This document shows positions 1 through 11,824 of a stretch of DNA of 64,000 bases, piece after piece. The position numbers were made by a program, and so were the translations under genes. This DNA comes from Scatophagus argus (taxonomy: Eukaryota; Chordata; Actinopteri; Scatophagidae). The stretch lies in contig NC_058498.1 of NCBI RefSeq assembly GCF_020382885.2, forward strand, positions 9,956,501 to 10,020,500, written 5' to 3'. The notes beneath the pieces were generated by a model. The model did no database searches and was not told the origin of the DNA. It saw nothing but the letters and a program-made list of their open reading frames with translations. Positions within the stretch are counted from its first letter, which is position 1; the number at the start of each line of letters is the position of its first letter.

Positions 1-2415
1 TTTAAAACATATTTAATTTTTAATTTCTGGAATGGCTGTAAGATTTGTGATGCTACACCAGTAATTGCATCTACAAGTAGCAGGGGCAAACCTTATCTGG
101 TCGTCGTGAAAAATGCTTCGTCACTGAAGTCAGTTGACGGTAGCTAGTGGCTGACAAACCTTTCTTCCACCAGGTGGCAGTGTCCAACAACCCAGTGTTA
201 GGACCTCAGACAACGGGTGGTCCTGTTAAAGGAAACTGAGTATATTGAGTATTCGTGTATAAGCTGAGCTGACATTGATGGAACTGATACTAAAATAGAG
301 AACCGTGACACTTATGTCGTCTTGTGTGTCATTCTGCTATCACAAGACAAAAAGTCTGATTGAGGCTATTCATGAAGTTTACTGAACTGATGGTCTTTGA
401 AATGCAGATTTGTTAGTGGAGCTTTGCTTTTTCAAATCGCACAGCCGGCAAGTAAACCAGGAGGAAGTGGTGGTCTCAATATAAACTACCCACAAAGTTC
501 AAGCACTCTAAGATCATCAAACATGCAAGGAGCTCTCTCACAGGCATTTTGAGTGCTGGTTATTTCCTTGTGAAGATCACAACCTTGTACTTAATGGAAA
601 TTGAGCCTTTTGACATTCCACTGTGTAATTATTATGCATGTAAGTACTGAGTTCTTGTCCTAAAGCAGTAGAAGCTTGAAAGGTAACCACATGCTGAAAT
701 TGATGACGGTTTTGATGCTGGCCAACAAACAACCCTGTCAGCACGTTAAAAATCATATGCAATTAGTTCTGTTCAGGTATGCTTGGTCATATGAGGAATT
801 CAACTGCAGTTTTCCGGTAGCTGTTTATATACCTAACAGTGCTGGGAAGGAAGTGTATGCATTGCATATGCACAGACTAACAGCTGAAATGAGGACATGT
901 AGGGCATCTGTCTGCCGACTATGTAGCAACATGCCAACAGTCTGTGGAACTGTGAGTGACTGAAGTTTTAAATGCAAGTCTACATATCTGTTATATCTAT
1001 TCACATTTCTCCTTTGAAATGAGCTGAACTGACAACAAACAAGCTATATGACGATTACGTGCGTGTAAGTGAAAAGGTGCGTGCGCAGTGTACACAGTGA
1101 CCCTGAGCTGCTGGACACGTTTCCCTCAGTGACTCTCCCAGACAGGGGACGGCGGCATGTTGTCATCCCGTGGTGCTGGTAGCTGAACAGGGATCTTTGT
1201 TCCTGAAGGTGCCTGGGCGGGAGGCACTGATGAGAGCACCACTGAATACCTCCATTTAGAGATTTGTTGCCCCCCACCCCACCCCGCCTTGAGCGGTGAC
1301 AGGGGTCATGCTAACTTTTCTCTGTGGCGTTATGTCAGCCGTATAGAATGACCTGTACGCTTTCTTTCCCCTCTCTGAATTCACCTTTGAGTGCTTCCCT
1401 GCAGTAGTGTTGCCCTGTGCATAATAGAGAAGAATAGAGGGTGATTGTTTGTTTTTGTTTTTTTTCAGTGCTGATGCAAACACTTTGATAATTTTCAGTG
1501 TCATAAATCCAATAGGAACCAAATGCTCATGTTTGAGCAGGAATAAACTTTATTTATAGCCATAATTTGTTACCATTGGTTCAGCCTCAAACAATATTAT
1601 AAGACTGGACCTTATTAGCAAAATATATGGTGTACCACTAAGGGCTCTGGTGTTTACAGTAATATTCAAATTTATATTCGCATAATGATATGCCTGTGTG
1701 TGCTGACTGATTAGTTGGAGGAAGTTGCATGTAAATACAAATTTACATGTCTGGGTTACCAGGCTTGTATCAATGAGTCATTGACTGAGATATAGATGTG
1801 GTAGTAGATGTATTTTTGTAGCTCTTTAAGATAGCCAGGCTAACTATTTTCCCATTTCCAAAGGAGTGAAATGTATGTCCTGGCCCAAAGTCATCTTGCA
1901 AATTTGTGTAATCCATCCACTAAACTCTGTATCTAATATCTAATATACTAATAGCTACAAAACGGCACATCATGCCATATGGCATGTTCTGTGAGAGGCT
2001 GTCTGTAGTTTGAAGAATGTTCTTTTTCATTTAAGCCCAAGTAACAAAATTCTCAAATGTAGCTGTGCCAATGACAGTGCGCCAGAGGCCTTTGAAGAAA
2101 ATAGAGGGCTGGTGTGAAAACTTGCAGCCCCCTCCAGCCAACTCTTTGACCACACTGACATCAAAAGCTTCCTCCAATTAGTGTCAGCAAATATGCTGCT
2201 CTTTATCTGAAGGCAGGTTGGGAAAGAAGGGTATGTACTAGCCAGCAGTCTAAAATCATCACTGGAGTGCGACATTCGGCCAATTTAGATGGGAAGAGTT
2301 CATAATTCACATTACATGACAGGTGAGTGAGTAGCACTTGTATCTTCTGATGTTCCTCTGCACTGGCAGATGTACCAGCTAGAGTCTTGAGAGGAAGGGC
2401 ACCAGAAGTTACCTT

Positions 2416-2455
2416 CCTCTTTCTTTCTTTCTTTCTTTCTTTTTTTTTTTTTTTT
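2416..2455. repeat. (TTTC)n microsatellite followed by poly-T
   Basis: A perfect run of TTTC units passes directly into about 16 thymines. On the minus strand this reads as A-rich, GAAA-like sequence that produces a spurious lysine/arginine-rich open frame. Confidence 0.9.
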
Positions 2456-2859
2456 AAATCTACCAACCGCTCTTCTGTCTCACGCACATACGAGTTCTTG
2501 CATCATCATCCACTTAATCTGTTCAACTGTTCAAACCACAGGAAGTTCATCGTAAATTAGAGGCATGGAGCTATTTATGTCAAAGAGTCATTTCGCAGCA
2601 ATGTCTCTAAGGTTTGAAGAAGATTACTGAACCAGTGCTGTAGAACAATGCACATGTGACTCTTTACTGGTGCTTATAAACTCTTCTTATGTGTTTGATG
2701 GTTCATTTGTGTGGATATTGTTTTTAGTAACTCATGTGTTAGGACAACTAGCATGCAAGTCCTCCATGTTAAGGATGAAAGAGCAATATTTCTATCACAT
2801 TTCTACACAATATATAAAAAAAATTCTACCTCCAATCAAAGCTGTTACTAGTAGTAAAA

Positions 2860-2985
2860 TTCATCCTGGGGGGTGCATGAATAGACTATTTGTGTCAAAT
2901 TTTGGTACAGTCCAACCAGTAGTTGTTGAGACATCCGTTATCACATTTCATGGTGGCACCAGATGAAAAATCAGGGAATATATGA
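2860..2985 (+). repeat. Old dispersed fish repeat fragment
   Basis: The stretch contains phrases that recur many times in teleost introns: a 'caaattttggtacagtccaaccagtagttgttgagaca'-type block (about 2896-2932) followed by a 'catttcatggtggcaccagatgaaaaatcaggg'-type block. Recognition is from memory of this common unclassified element. No target-site duplication or termini were identified, so the limits are approximate. Confidence 0.45.
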
Positions 2986-4262
2986 CTTTAATTTTATCAG
3001 GTAATGTAGCTGAGGTCAAGATCTGTTTTGAAAGGATATAAAGAATAGTGTTTCTACCACTCTGATACAATCACCCACTTGCAACACATTGTTTTCTGAC
3101 ATTTGGATTACACAGTAGCTGAGAAGGAAATAGGTAGAAACTCAATGGTGCAACTCAATTTGGAAATGAAAGTAAAACCCGCTTCTGTCTCACACACACA
3201 CACACGAACATCATTGTTTAGCTTTCTTTGAACATGGACCTGATCGAGAAGAATTCACTTTCATCAAGAAAATACTTTTCATGTCCTTATACCCCAGTGT
3301 TGCCAGTACCTGGACCCCCCCCCAGAGCAAATGTGATCGATGGGCTTGAAGCTGCTACTATGCAACTGCATAGTATTGCGTCTCTTCTTTGCAATGTTAG
3401 ACCTCAATAGAAATTTTATCACTGATAGGTACATTGTCAGGTCATAGAAGATGCACCTCGCTGATAAAAGAAATAGCTGAGCTCATTGTCTTGATAAGTT
3501 TGACTCCATATCACTTGTACATTGTGTTTAACAAAGGGGACTGTTGAAAGAGATAAACCTTCTTAAGCTATGCTTCTGTCTTGGTGAGTGTACCCCTCAT
3601 GAAACACAATATAGAGAAGATCCAGTTTCTGTACGGCTTTTTGATTGTCTTTGTCCTAAAAGAGATTGTGAAGAACAACAGGGAGGTATTTGTTTGGTTT
3701 TGTGGTGCCCTCTTTGTCTTTTTGGGTCAGCTTAAAGCTCTAAACAATATCTTCGCTGTTAACTGGCAGTTATGGGTCTCGGGCAGTTCTGCCCGGTGAA
3801 AAGACACAATATTTGACAGGGACACTCAACATAAACAGTGTGAAATGTCACACCGAGTCTGGAGCATGTTCAACCGCTTTATGAAAACAAATAGTTTGTG
3901 AGAATTTTACCCATACCAAATACAAGATCATCAGAGAAAGTTGTCATACTTCTTTTATTCATTTTGTATCAGAATGAATGTTCTTAAAACAATTTAATGC
4001 GGCTGTCTTTTATATCCAAATACATGTGTGAATAGCACGTCCTTTATCACAGGCTATACGCCATTATTACTTTCATGGCTGTTTGAGCACGGATGTTTTC
4101 TTTACCGCTTAGTTCTGTAACTGATACCCACATACCCACAACACTGGACACTATTGTTGGGTGACTTAATGCGGATTTTCACATAGATGTTTGATGCTGA
4201 TAAGGCCAAACACAAAAACAGCTAATCTAGGACAGACTTTCAAAGAACTGTGTTGTCGAGAT

Positions 4263-5498
4263 GTTTATTTACAAATGACATTCTATGTACATTTTGATTT
4301 TTTACATATATTTACATCACCAAGACATAATCATCACTCACTACACCCATCACATTCAGCTTTATAATCATTGAACATTTCATGAATGTCTGATGCTTTA
4401 AATTAAAAAGAAGAACCCTACATTTGCCCCCTTTGTCCCTTTGGGGGAAGAGTTAAATTAAGATATCCGAAACTCGTACCAGCAATAGTTTTAGTTCACA
4501 GTCTCATTGCATGCCCTCCACCAAATTCATGTCAAGTATATCAGCACACTGAAATCCACAGACAGCATATAACCAACAAGTTTAGACATTTTCTTGTAAA
4601 GTTTCCAGTAGTATAGGAGTAGTAGACGTCCATATCAAGTCAGTTACATTACAAAAAATGAGTGCAAGGACCTCTACGTTACAAAAAGTGATTAAAATCT
4701 CAGGAGCAAGAACTGCATGTGAAGATTATAGTGTCAGGGTTACTGTGACCAATGATGAAAATTACTTTTTTGACCAAATCACTGAGGTAGAGAGAATAGT
4801 TTCTTTCTCTTACGTGAAACCATTTGAAGCCACTACAGCACGCTATACTGATCTGATTGAAGGCAATGCGTAACACTCATACAAACCCAAAATGCTTGCA
4901 TAAATACAGGCTGTGCAGCATGTGCATTGGCTTTAGAACCAAAGCCTCCAGGGCTCACACTAAGTCAAACATGATTTCTCTCTGGCCTGCCTGTTGCAGT
5001 ATTTTAAACCTATTCATGTTTTTGTTTACCATTTGTCATTGCAATGAATTTTGCTGACATTTTTGAGGTGTATTTTCACATTAACGTGCTGGTTTGGTTC
5101 CAGCTCACTACCACAAGGCTTCTTGTTTCCTGGCTAGTGAAAACCTCCATGGATCAATCCAACAGGGAAAACAAGTAGAGATGTTGGCCTCAACATCTCT
5201 ATGTGTTAGTTCTTTCTGTAATTGTCTCTGAATCTGTGTGCTGACAGTGTGAGTCCTTCACAATACCAATATAAATACACAATTCTAAATAAACTCTATA
5301 TAATTTACTTGACTTTCGAGGAACCTCCTCCAAAAATTGCATTACTGCTCAGGAACAGCAAATTCCAATGTTGCCCACATTCCCGCTCCACACAAAGGAG
5401 AGTTTACTGGGAACCTCGACTCTCACGCATCATATTAGTATCCACCAAGGTGCAGCTCAGCTTGTCGGCGCTGTCCTTACCTGGCGTTACCCATAAAG
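4263..5498 (-). other. b3gnt7: Probable 3' UTR of b3gnt7
   Basis: This lies directly after the b3gnt7 stop codon (5499-5501, read on the minus strand). A minus-strand AATAAA (plus-strand TTTATT) lies at 4263-4268, giving a 3' UTR of about 1.2 kb if it is used; another such hexamer lies near 3954. No other coding exon was seen in the stretch. The end point is inferred only from the hexamer. Confidence 0.4.
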
Positions 5499-6752
5499 CT
5501 ATAGGAACTCCACTTTCTGTGAGCAGACAAGGTCACTGTTGACCAGGTTCCACATGTGCATGAGGTCTGGCGGGAGCAGCTTGTGCACCACAATCATGCT
5601 CCTAAAGAAACAGGGTTCTCTGTTCAACTTACTTTTCTTATTTTTCACCAAGCCAAACGTCTTAAAGGCGTTATGTTTTATAGGAGTGACCTCAAGCACC
5701 TCCAGACACATGCCCAAGAAGACATCATCGATGGGATAGAGCTCCAGGGTGTCTGCCACCCAGTGAAGCCTCCTCGCCAGAGTCCCATCCATCAGAAAAC
5801 CCCCTCCACCTGCATATGGAGGATAGTGTGTCTTATTATACAGGGCCTGGGGGATGTAATATTTGTTTTCCTTTTTACGAATGGGCACAGCCTTGACAAT
5901 CACGTCTCCCACAAATAAGTTCTCTGCATGTTTGCTGCTTTCGAGAAACTCAAAGATGTTGTCGACACCGACAAAGACGTCATCGTCACCTTTGAAGATG
6001 TAGCGTACGCCGGGGCAGTAAGTGTGGAACCACTTAAGGAAGTGAGTCTCTTTAAGTGTGAGGTTGAAAAAGCTGTCTAGGAAATCCCACTGGAGGATGT
6101 CCCCGTAGATGTGGTCCTCGTACTCCACTAGCTTCTGATGGTTCACTCTCTCTGCCTCGTTGGAGGGTTTACCAAGAAGGAAAAGGGTCTTAATCCTCTT
6201 GCCGTCAACCACCTGCTCTTTGCCCCAGGTTTTTCGGATGACCTCCCTGCGGTCATGCTGGGTGGCCACAGATTTTATGACCATGAGCAAATATATGTCC
6301 CCTGTGCACTTCTCTGGGTGGTTGAGGTGCATGGGGAAGTAACGGCAGTGTCGATAAAGCATGAACTGCTTGAAATTTTGCTCGAGGCTGATGAACCAGT
6401 CCTGACTTGAGAGGTTGAGGTTGGCGGTACAGTTGGAGCTGGTTACATCCCATTTTCTGGGATTGCTGTCCTCGGTGGTCCTTGACTCTTGTATTTTGCC
6501 TGGACTTTTAGGCGTCTGCTGCCGTTTGTCAGCTTTCCAGAAGCCTTTTATTGCCACGTACGAGTTAGTCTTCCTTTCCACAGCAGCTTCAGGTTCCTCT
6601 TCCTCAGAGGCATCCATGCGAGCCTGCCTCTCGAGTTCGAAGGAAGTCCCCATGTTGATGCTCCCTTTCTGGACAGCAGTTAGCGCCACCACAGCCAGGA
6701 AAAACATGACACTCACTCTCTTGTACATCCTCCAGCGATCTCTGTTGTTCAT
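5499..6752 (-). CDS. b3gnt7: Beta-1,3-N-acetylglucosaminyltransferase 7
   Basis: A type II Golgi glycosyltransferase (GT31) predicted to add GlcNAc in beta-1,3 linkage to galactose, extending poly-lactosamine/keratan-sulfate-type chains. The coding region is one 417-residue exon; human B3GNT7 has about 401. It has a short basic cytosolic tail, a signal anchor at about residues 13-27, a variable acidic stem, the metal-binding KGDDDVF motif (Asp 256-258), YPPYAGGGG (310-318) and YPIDDVFLG (339-347). N-glycosylation sequons lie near residues 107, 113, 230 and 306. [31 protein letters not shown] and the C-terminal CSQKVEFL fit B3GNT7 rather than B3GNT2. The start at 6752 is chosen because a strong acceptor (ttcacccag) ends one base before this ATG; the frame further upstream has only a GTG. 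The 5' UTR must therefore lie in another exon. The neighbour armc9 matches human 2q37.1. Confidence 0.95.
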   Translation of the reverse strand: MNNRDRWRMYKRVSVMFFLAVVALTAVQKGSINMGTSFELERQARMDASEEEEPEAAVERKTNSYVAIKGFWKADKRQQTPKSPGKIQESRTTEDSNPRKWDVTSSNCTANLNLSSQDWFISLEQNFKQFMLYRHCRYFPMHLNHPEKCTGDIYLLMVIKSVATQHDRREVIRKTWGKEQVVDGKRIKTLFLLGKPSNEAERVNHQKLVEYEDHIYGDILQWDFLDSFFNLTLKETHFLKWFHTYCPGVRYIFKGDDDVFVGVDNIFEFLESSKHAENLFVGDVIVKAVPIRKKENKYYIPQALYNKTHYPPYAGGGGFLMDGTLARRLHWVADTLELYPIDDVFLGMCLEVLEVTPIKHNAFKTFGLVKNKKSKLNREPCFFRSMIVVHKLLPPDLMHMWNLVNSDLVCSQKVEFL

Positions 6753-7909
6753 CCTGGGTGAAGACAAAGATCACACATGCCAGTCAGAAAACTCAAATAC
6801 CTTTTGATACATTTTAGTGTTTCTTTAATAAGTTGGACATTATGCTTTTCCTCCAGTTTTTCTGTTTTTAACCTTGAATTGAAATGTGATAGGTCCAGGA
6901 GTGAGAATAACACACCAAACAAAATTTGATTTCAGTTATACAGAGGGCATAAATCAGTTCTGTAATATGTGGGGTTATATCCAGTTTAAAATAACGAGAC
7001 ATGAAAATATAATAATAATAAGAAGAAGAGACTTGACATTCGAGAGCGCAGTGAGGTCAATAAAAACACAGAAATGCATAATCTGATTAAAAAAACAAAA
7101 CATGGCAAAAATGCACAATAAGGAATAAATGATCTCTTAGAGGTTAAATCCCATGTTCACGTTAACAGCAGAAGAATACTTGCAGTTTAATGTGTACCTA
7201 ATAAATCAGAGGACCGATCGTTACCACAATATGCTCCAGTATGTTAACGTGATCTCCAAATAATTTGCTGTTAATACAGCCAGCAAAGTAAAGAAAAGCC
7301 AAAGCCTATCCCTCCTTTTCTTTTTCTTTTTCTTTTTTTTTTTTAAAAAACCCCATTCAGATCAGCCAGACAAAGTAGCGCATGAGGAATGTACCCGGAC
7401 GGTGAAGTAACTCCGCCGGGGCTCGTTACATTCACGACCCCAGAGACGGTCCCGTCTGGGCCCATCTGACTCGAAGGAGACAGCCGAGACAATTCTGGTG
7501 GCGGGCTGAGCCAACACACCCTTGAGAACCAGTCAACGAAATTCAATCAGATACAACCACACTGGAGTTACATGTGGGAATAAGACACAAGACGTTAGCC
7601 TATTAAACAATTTCTTAAATCCACAGTATCACATCAAAGATTTCATTAAAAATGAGATGCCTAAACGCCTCACCGTCCTCGTCTTAATTCCCTTTTCCTC
7701 GTGTTTTTTTTCCTTTACACAAACTCTGCATGGTTGTCGTCATTTAAATTTTGGAATCGAAAGTTTAATGAGAAACTTTAAGATTTTGAGTCGTGTGACT
7801 GATGGACGATAAGATGCCGTAACGGGGCACGTCAGTCACATAAGCATCGGGTAAAATGGTTTGTCTAGTCCACAGTGATGAAGTGTTTCAAAAAGACGAT
7901 GCCACTTAC
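6753..7909 (-). other. b3gnt7: Probable b3gnt7 intron 1
   Basis: This lies between the acceptor at 6754-6755 (read on the minus strand) and a donor-like gtaagt read on the minus strand at 7904-7909. It contains no coding exon I can support. A pyrimidine-rich run lies at 7311-7344 and a CpG-rich island-like stretch at about 7365-7520. Confidence 0.45.
7365..7520. promoter_or_regulatory. CpG-rich segment inside the b3gnt7 5' region
   Basis: This stretch of roughly 150 bases is clearly richer in G+C and CpG than its surroundings (ccggacgg, ccgccggggctcg, gacggtcccg, actcgaagg). It could be an alternative promoter or first exon of b3gnt7, or an enhancer. A 67-codon minus-strand frame covers it but looks like no known protein. 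Confidence 0.35.
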
Positions 7910-8237
7910 ATTTTCTTTATGCTTTAGAGACGATCTGTGATGGTCGCTCGCAGACAATAAGCCAATACAAACAAGAATGCCGATTATCTTCCCAAAAAAA
8001 AGTCTTGACTTTACGTCTGGTCGGCTTTTTTATTTATTTTTTAAGAGAGAGGTTGGGAAGATAATTTTAAAATAATCCTGTCCACAGTCTTGCTGTGTTG
8101 TGAGAAACGAGCAGAAAGCTTGAGGGTTTTCTTTGCCCGCCGGAGCAGATGTGCGCTGTGCGATCTGCGTTGCTCAAGACTGCACCCGCTTTCTGAGGTC
8201 CCGTTTTAGAGGCTCAGCAGCACTTACGTAGATCACG
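7910..8237 (-). promoter_or_regulatory. b3gnt7: Probable b3gnt7 promoter and non-coding first exon
   Basis: Read on the minus strand, a good donor (AAAAT followed by gtaagt) has its last exon base at 7910. The sequence upstream becomes GC- and CpG-richer (gcccgccggagcag, gcgctgtgcgatctgcgttg). No ATG opens a long frame, in keeping with a non-coding exon spliced to the coding exon one base before its ATG. The transcription start is not determined. Confidence 0.4.
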
Positions 8238-9026
8238 TACGCACAGGACGTGGATGATGAAGTACGCCTCGGTCGTGTATACACAGCCCACAAGCGTAAG
8301 AACACCTTAAGGGAAGGTAAACAGTGGATTTCTTTTGTTTCTTCTTCACTTTCGTCTTAGGGATGAAGTAGCCTATAACCAAACACGCAGGTAAGCTTAT
8401 ATTGTTTCGCTAGCATTAGTTAAGCGGACATGTTTGAGGTCTACCATATTTACATTTCCACCTTAATTCTCAAGAGTCACCTAAGATCAACTTCCGCCCC
8501 CCAACAACCTGGACCTTCAGTCTAATTCTGTTACATAACCTTCCTCGCAATGCCAGGATTTATACACATAATTATGGTGTAAGAATCCGGACTTTAAAAA
8601 TATCTAAATGAGGCTTAAAAACTGTTATGTGTATTTTTTTTTTTCTTTTTGTAGAATGCAAAACTCCTCAAGTCATTCAAACCCCCCAAATTCCCTAAAA
8701 CATCACTAACCTCAGTGTCCTCATTACTCTAGTTACATGTTGTGCAAAACAAAACAAACAAATAAATAAAATGAATACTCCATTATAAGAACAGAATTGT
8801 GATTTATGAAATTTTGTCCCATTGTGGAACAATAAAGGAAATCTTAGTCTTAATCTTATTAATCTGCAAAATGTGCATAAAGAATCAAATTAGCAAGAGC
8901 ACGTTATTCAAAACTTTTCATTCAAAACATTTTCTGTAATGATGTCAACTGTATTGTTATTATTATTGGATTGGTATGTGGAGTTTCGTATGTTATTTCA
9001 CTTCTGTTTCTACTCCTATTGATGCT
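8238..9026. repeat. Duplicated segment, copy 1
   Basis: A 789-bp segment that recurs at 10936-11811 with only scattered differences. It lacks an 88-bp stretch present in the other copy (11433-11520). It includes an internal retroposon-like 3' tail (about 8813-8865, 'gtggaacaataaaggaaatctta'). On the plus strand it holds an exon-like block, cttcactttcgtcttag then 30 nt (8361-8390) ending CAG followed by gtaagc. The segment abuts the b3gnt7 promoter. No direct repeat flanks it, so it is probably the donor copy. Confidence 0.85.
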
Positions 9027-10922
9027 CTGATATTCATACACTGACATCATATGAGAAAAACATGAAAGTAAGGAAAGGAGTAAAGGAAATAAAAAAACGT
9101 CCTAGAGGGCCTACTTTCTGTTTTGCTTCTAATTGTTCTCCACCATTCTGAAAATGATTTTACAACAAATGTTCAGGATATTTTCACATTTGGCAACAAA
9201 AAGAGGCAATCTCCAGAGGGATTACAGTCTACAGGTATTTCGGCCGTCCGCAGTCGTCTCGTCGAACTCTTCGTTCAGCTTGAACTTGACTTCTGTGGTC
9301 TTGGAGGTACTCTCAGACTTCATTGAAATAACCCCAGCTAAATCTACAGTGATTATCAAATTTTCAAATTTGGCTCGGCCATGTTGCCCATTAAGTTAGT
9401 CATTTGTCATAAAGAGCTTTGCAAAGCATCATTTGGCTAATCTGGGATGCTCTAATTGCAAACCAAGAATTCACATATAGTCCATATAGTGTAGATTTTG
9501 TTATGCTGTATAGGTTACTTTATGGTGGCAATGCGGAAAACTCACACAGGCACTCTTGGCAGCTCAGGGGTCCTTAGGGTAAAAAACAGAATTCAGCAGA
9601 ATGTGGTCATGCTGATTTGCTTGTATTTCCTGGTGGATTTCCATTTTATCTCTCATGCAATTTCAAGAGTAAACATTATGTCAAAGTCCCATGGATGAGA
9701 ATGAGGCTGCTGCTGTTGCTAAGTTGTTGCTAGGACACAGCCCCCTGTAGACCAGACTTTGAAACCCCACCTACTCACTGAGTGGCACATGTTGTTATTT
9801 AATTTTCCTTCTTCTCCTTTGGGGGGTGTTGGATGTTCTCCAAAGTGTTGCCAAGCATGAATGTCTAAACGGTGGGTGAGTTATATAAAGCTATTTCTTG
9901 TTTTATTTCAAATATGATCAGTATTTGAGGATTGATAACCAGATATTGTGTAAAGTGTTTGATTTAATATTATCCCTTTGTAGATGACATTATTTTACTA
10001 AATATTGTACTTTGTTTCATTGTTTGTAATTTCTGTTTATTGTAGACCACTGGTTACACCCATTCCACCATCAGTCAATAATGTTAAGTCGATCAGATGC
10101 CTCGACCGGAGTTATTTCCAACAGTTAGGTCTCCACCATAAGTTATAACACACCTGGAAGTCCACTTTGTGTCCAAGGGTGTTTCTGCACCATTATGCAT
10201 TTGTGAGGCATTACTTAAGAGATGCATGATTTCCACTTTATCAGAAGGGTCATAAAGTACGTTCCATAATGACCAGTTGGTTAAGTAATGTTTACGCAGT
10301 ATGACACGCACAATAATTTAAATGTTAGACTATAATTTAAGGAATGTCTACATGAAGATACATGCACATGCAAACTTCTACATGAAGACCCTAGTATGGG
10401 TCCACTGATCTCACGCTTTGACAGAAAAGAAGTCAGGAAGATAGACAAGTAAGTGGACAACCATTACACTTAAATAAACAAACATTACAAACTCTTTTCT
10501 CCTAAGCGAAATGTCTTAGCTGTGAACTTTCTGAACTACATTTTATTTAACATCTTTATTAACCATATACTAATTTTTTTAAGTTTATTAAGGTCACAGC
10601 ATGACAGGGGGCAGGCTTAAGATGGCAATATTTGCACAGTGTAATAGGACTGTAGCACCAACTATTAGCTGGTCCTGTCAGAGAGACTGATGGGAAATTG
10701 GAAATTACACAAAGCAGTCGTGGCTGGAGCCTCAGAAGTGTGCGCTGCTTGTTAATATTTGCACAATTGGAAACTCGAGGAAGTGGAATTTGCCCCCCTC
10801 CCTCCCAAAAATCCCACCCACACACCCCACATGAACACACACACACACACAGAACAGCCTAAATAGCTAACAGAGCGACAATGAATTGTTTAACTATTAG
10901 TAAATATTATTCAGCCCATACA
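9027..10922. other. Intergenic spacer between the duplicated segments
   Basis: No exon, RNA gene or mobile element could be supported. A CA run lies at 10835-10850. Open frames are short and unremarkable. Confidence 0.5.
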
Positions 10923-11824
10923 GTGACATCAGCAATACGCACAGGACGTGGATGATGAAGTACGCCTCGGTCGTGTACACACAGCCCACAAGGGTAAGAA
11001 CATCTTAAGGGAGGTAAACAGTGGATTTCTTTTGTTTCTTCTTCACTTTCGTCTTAGGGATGAAGTAGCCTATAACCAAACACGCAAGGAAGGTTATATT
11101 GTTTCGCTAGCATTAGTTAAGCGGACATGTTTGAGGTCTACCATATTTACATTTCCACCTTAATTCTCAAGAGTCACCTAAGATCAACTTCTGCCCCCCA
11201 ACAACCTGCACCTTCAGTCTAATTCTGTTACATAACCTTCCTCGCAATGCCAGGATTTATACACATAATTATGGTGTAAGAATCCGGACTTTTAAAAATA
11301 TCTAAATGAGGCTTAAAAACTGTTATGTGTATTTTTTTTTCTTTTTGTAGAATGCAAAACTCCTGAAGTCATTCAAACCCCCCAAATTCCCTAAAACATC
11401 ACTAACCTCAGTGTCCTCATTACTCTAGTTACAAATCTGTTCTCAATAGTTCCCTTTAGGGTGTGTTTTTTGTGTTTTTTTTTCCTACCTTCCTGCCTTC
11501 TTTCCGTCAGATGTTTCAAGATGTTGTGTAAAACAAAACAAATAAAAAAAATAAAACGAATACTCCATTATAAGAACAGAATTGTGAATTGTGAAATTTT
11601 GTCCCATTGTGGAACAATAAAGGAAATCTTAATCTTAATCTTATTAATCTGCCAAATGTGCATAAAGAATCAAATTCACAAGAGCACGTTATTCAAAACA
11701 TTTCATTCAAAACATTTTCTGTAATGATGTCAACTGTATTATTATTATTATTGGATTGGTATGTGGAGTTTCGTATGTTATTTCACTTCTGTTTCTACTC
11801 CTATTGATGCTGTGACATCAGCAA
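10923..11824. repeat. Duplicated segment, copy 2, with 13-bp flanking direct repeats
   Basis: The copied segment is 10936-11811 (876 bp). The identical 13-mer gtgacatcagcaa lies immediately to its left (10923-10935) and right (11812-11824). The start and end of homology to copy 1 coincide exactly with the inner edges of these repeats. No poly-A, poly-T or terminal inverted repeat is visible at either end. The donor that follows the exon-like block in copy 1 (CAG gtaagc) is changed to caaggaagg here. Confidence 0.85.

Larger units (their letters stand above)
1..4262. other. Intergenic DNA left of b3gnt7
   Basis: No convincing exon was found here. Open frames are short, carry no recognisable domain and lack splice or start context. 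The stretch has a (TTTC)n/poly-T run near 2416-2455, a short CA run near 3193-3205 and an old dispersed repeat around 2860-2985. If human 2q37.1 gene order holds, the next gene to the left would be expected outside the window. Confidence 0.6.

Noticed and set aside
5499..6752. First impression of B3GNT2 rather than B3GNT7
   Set aside because: The stem-to-catalytic sequence ([27 protein letters not shown]), the C-terminal CSQK.EFL and the armc9 linkage all fit B3GNT7 better.
8238..8300. Minus-strand reading with LVGCVYTTEAYFIIHVLCV that looks like a membrane-protein exon ending at a gtaagt donor
   Set aside because: No acceptor precedes it, no family was recognised, and the frame does not extend. 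It is probably chance within the duplicated segment.
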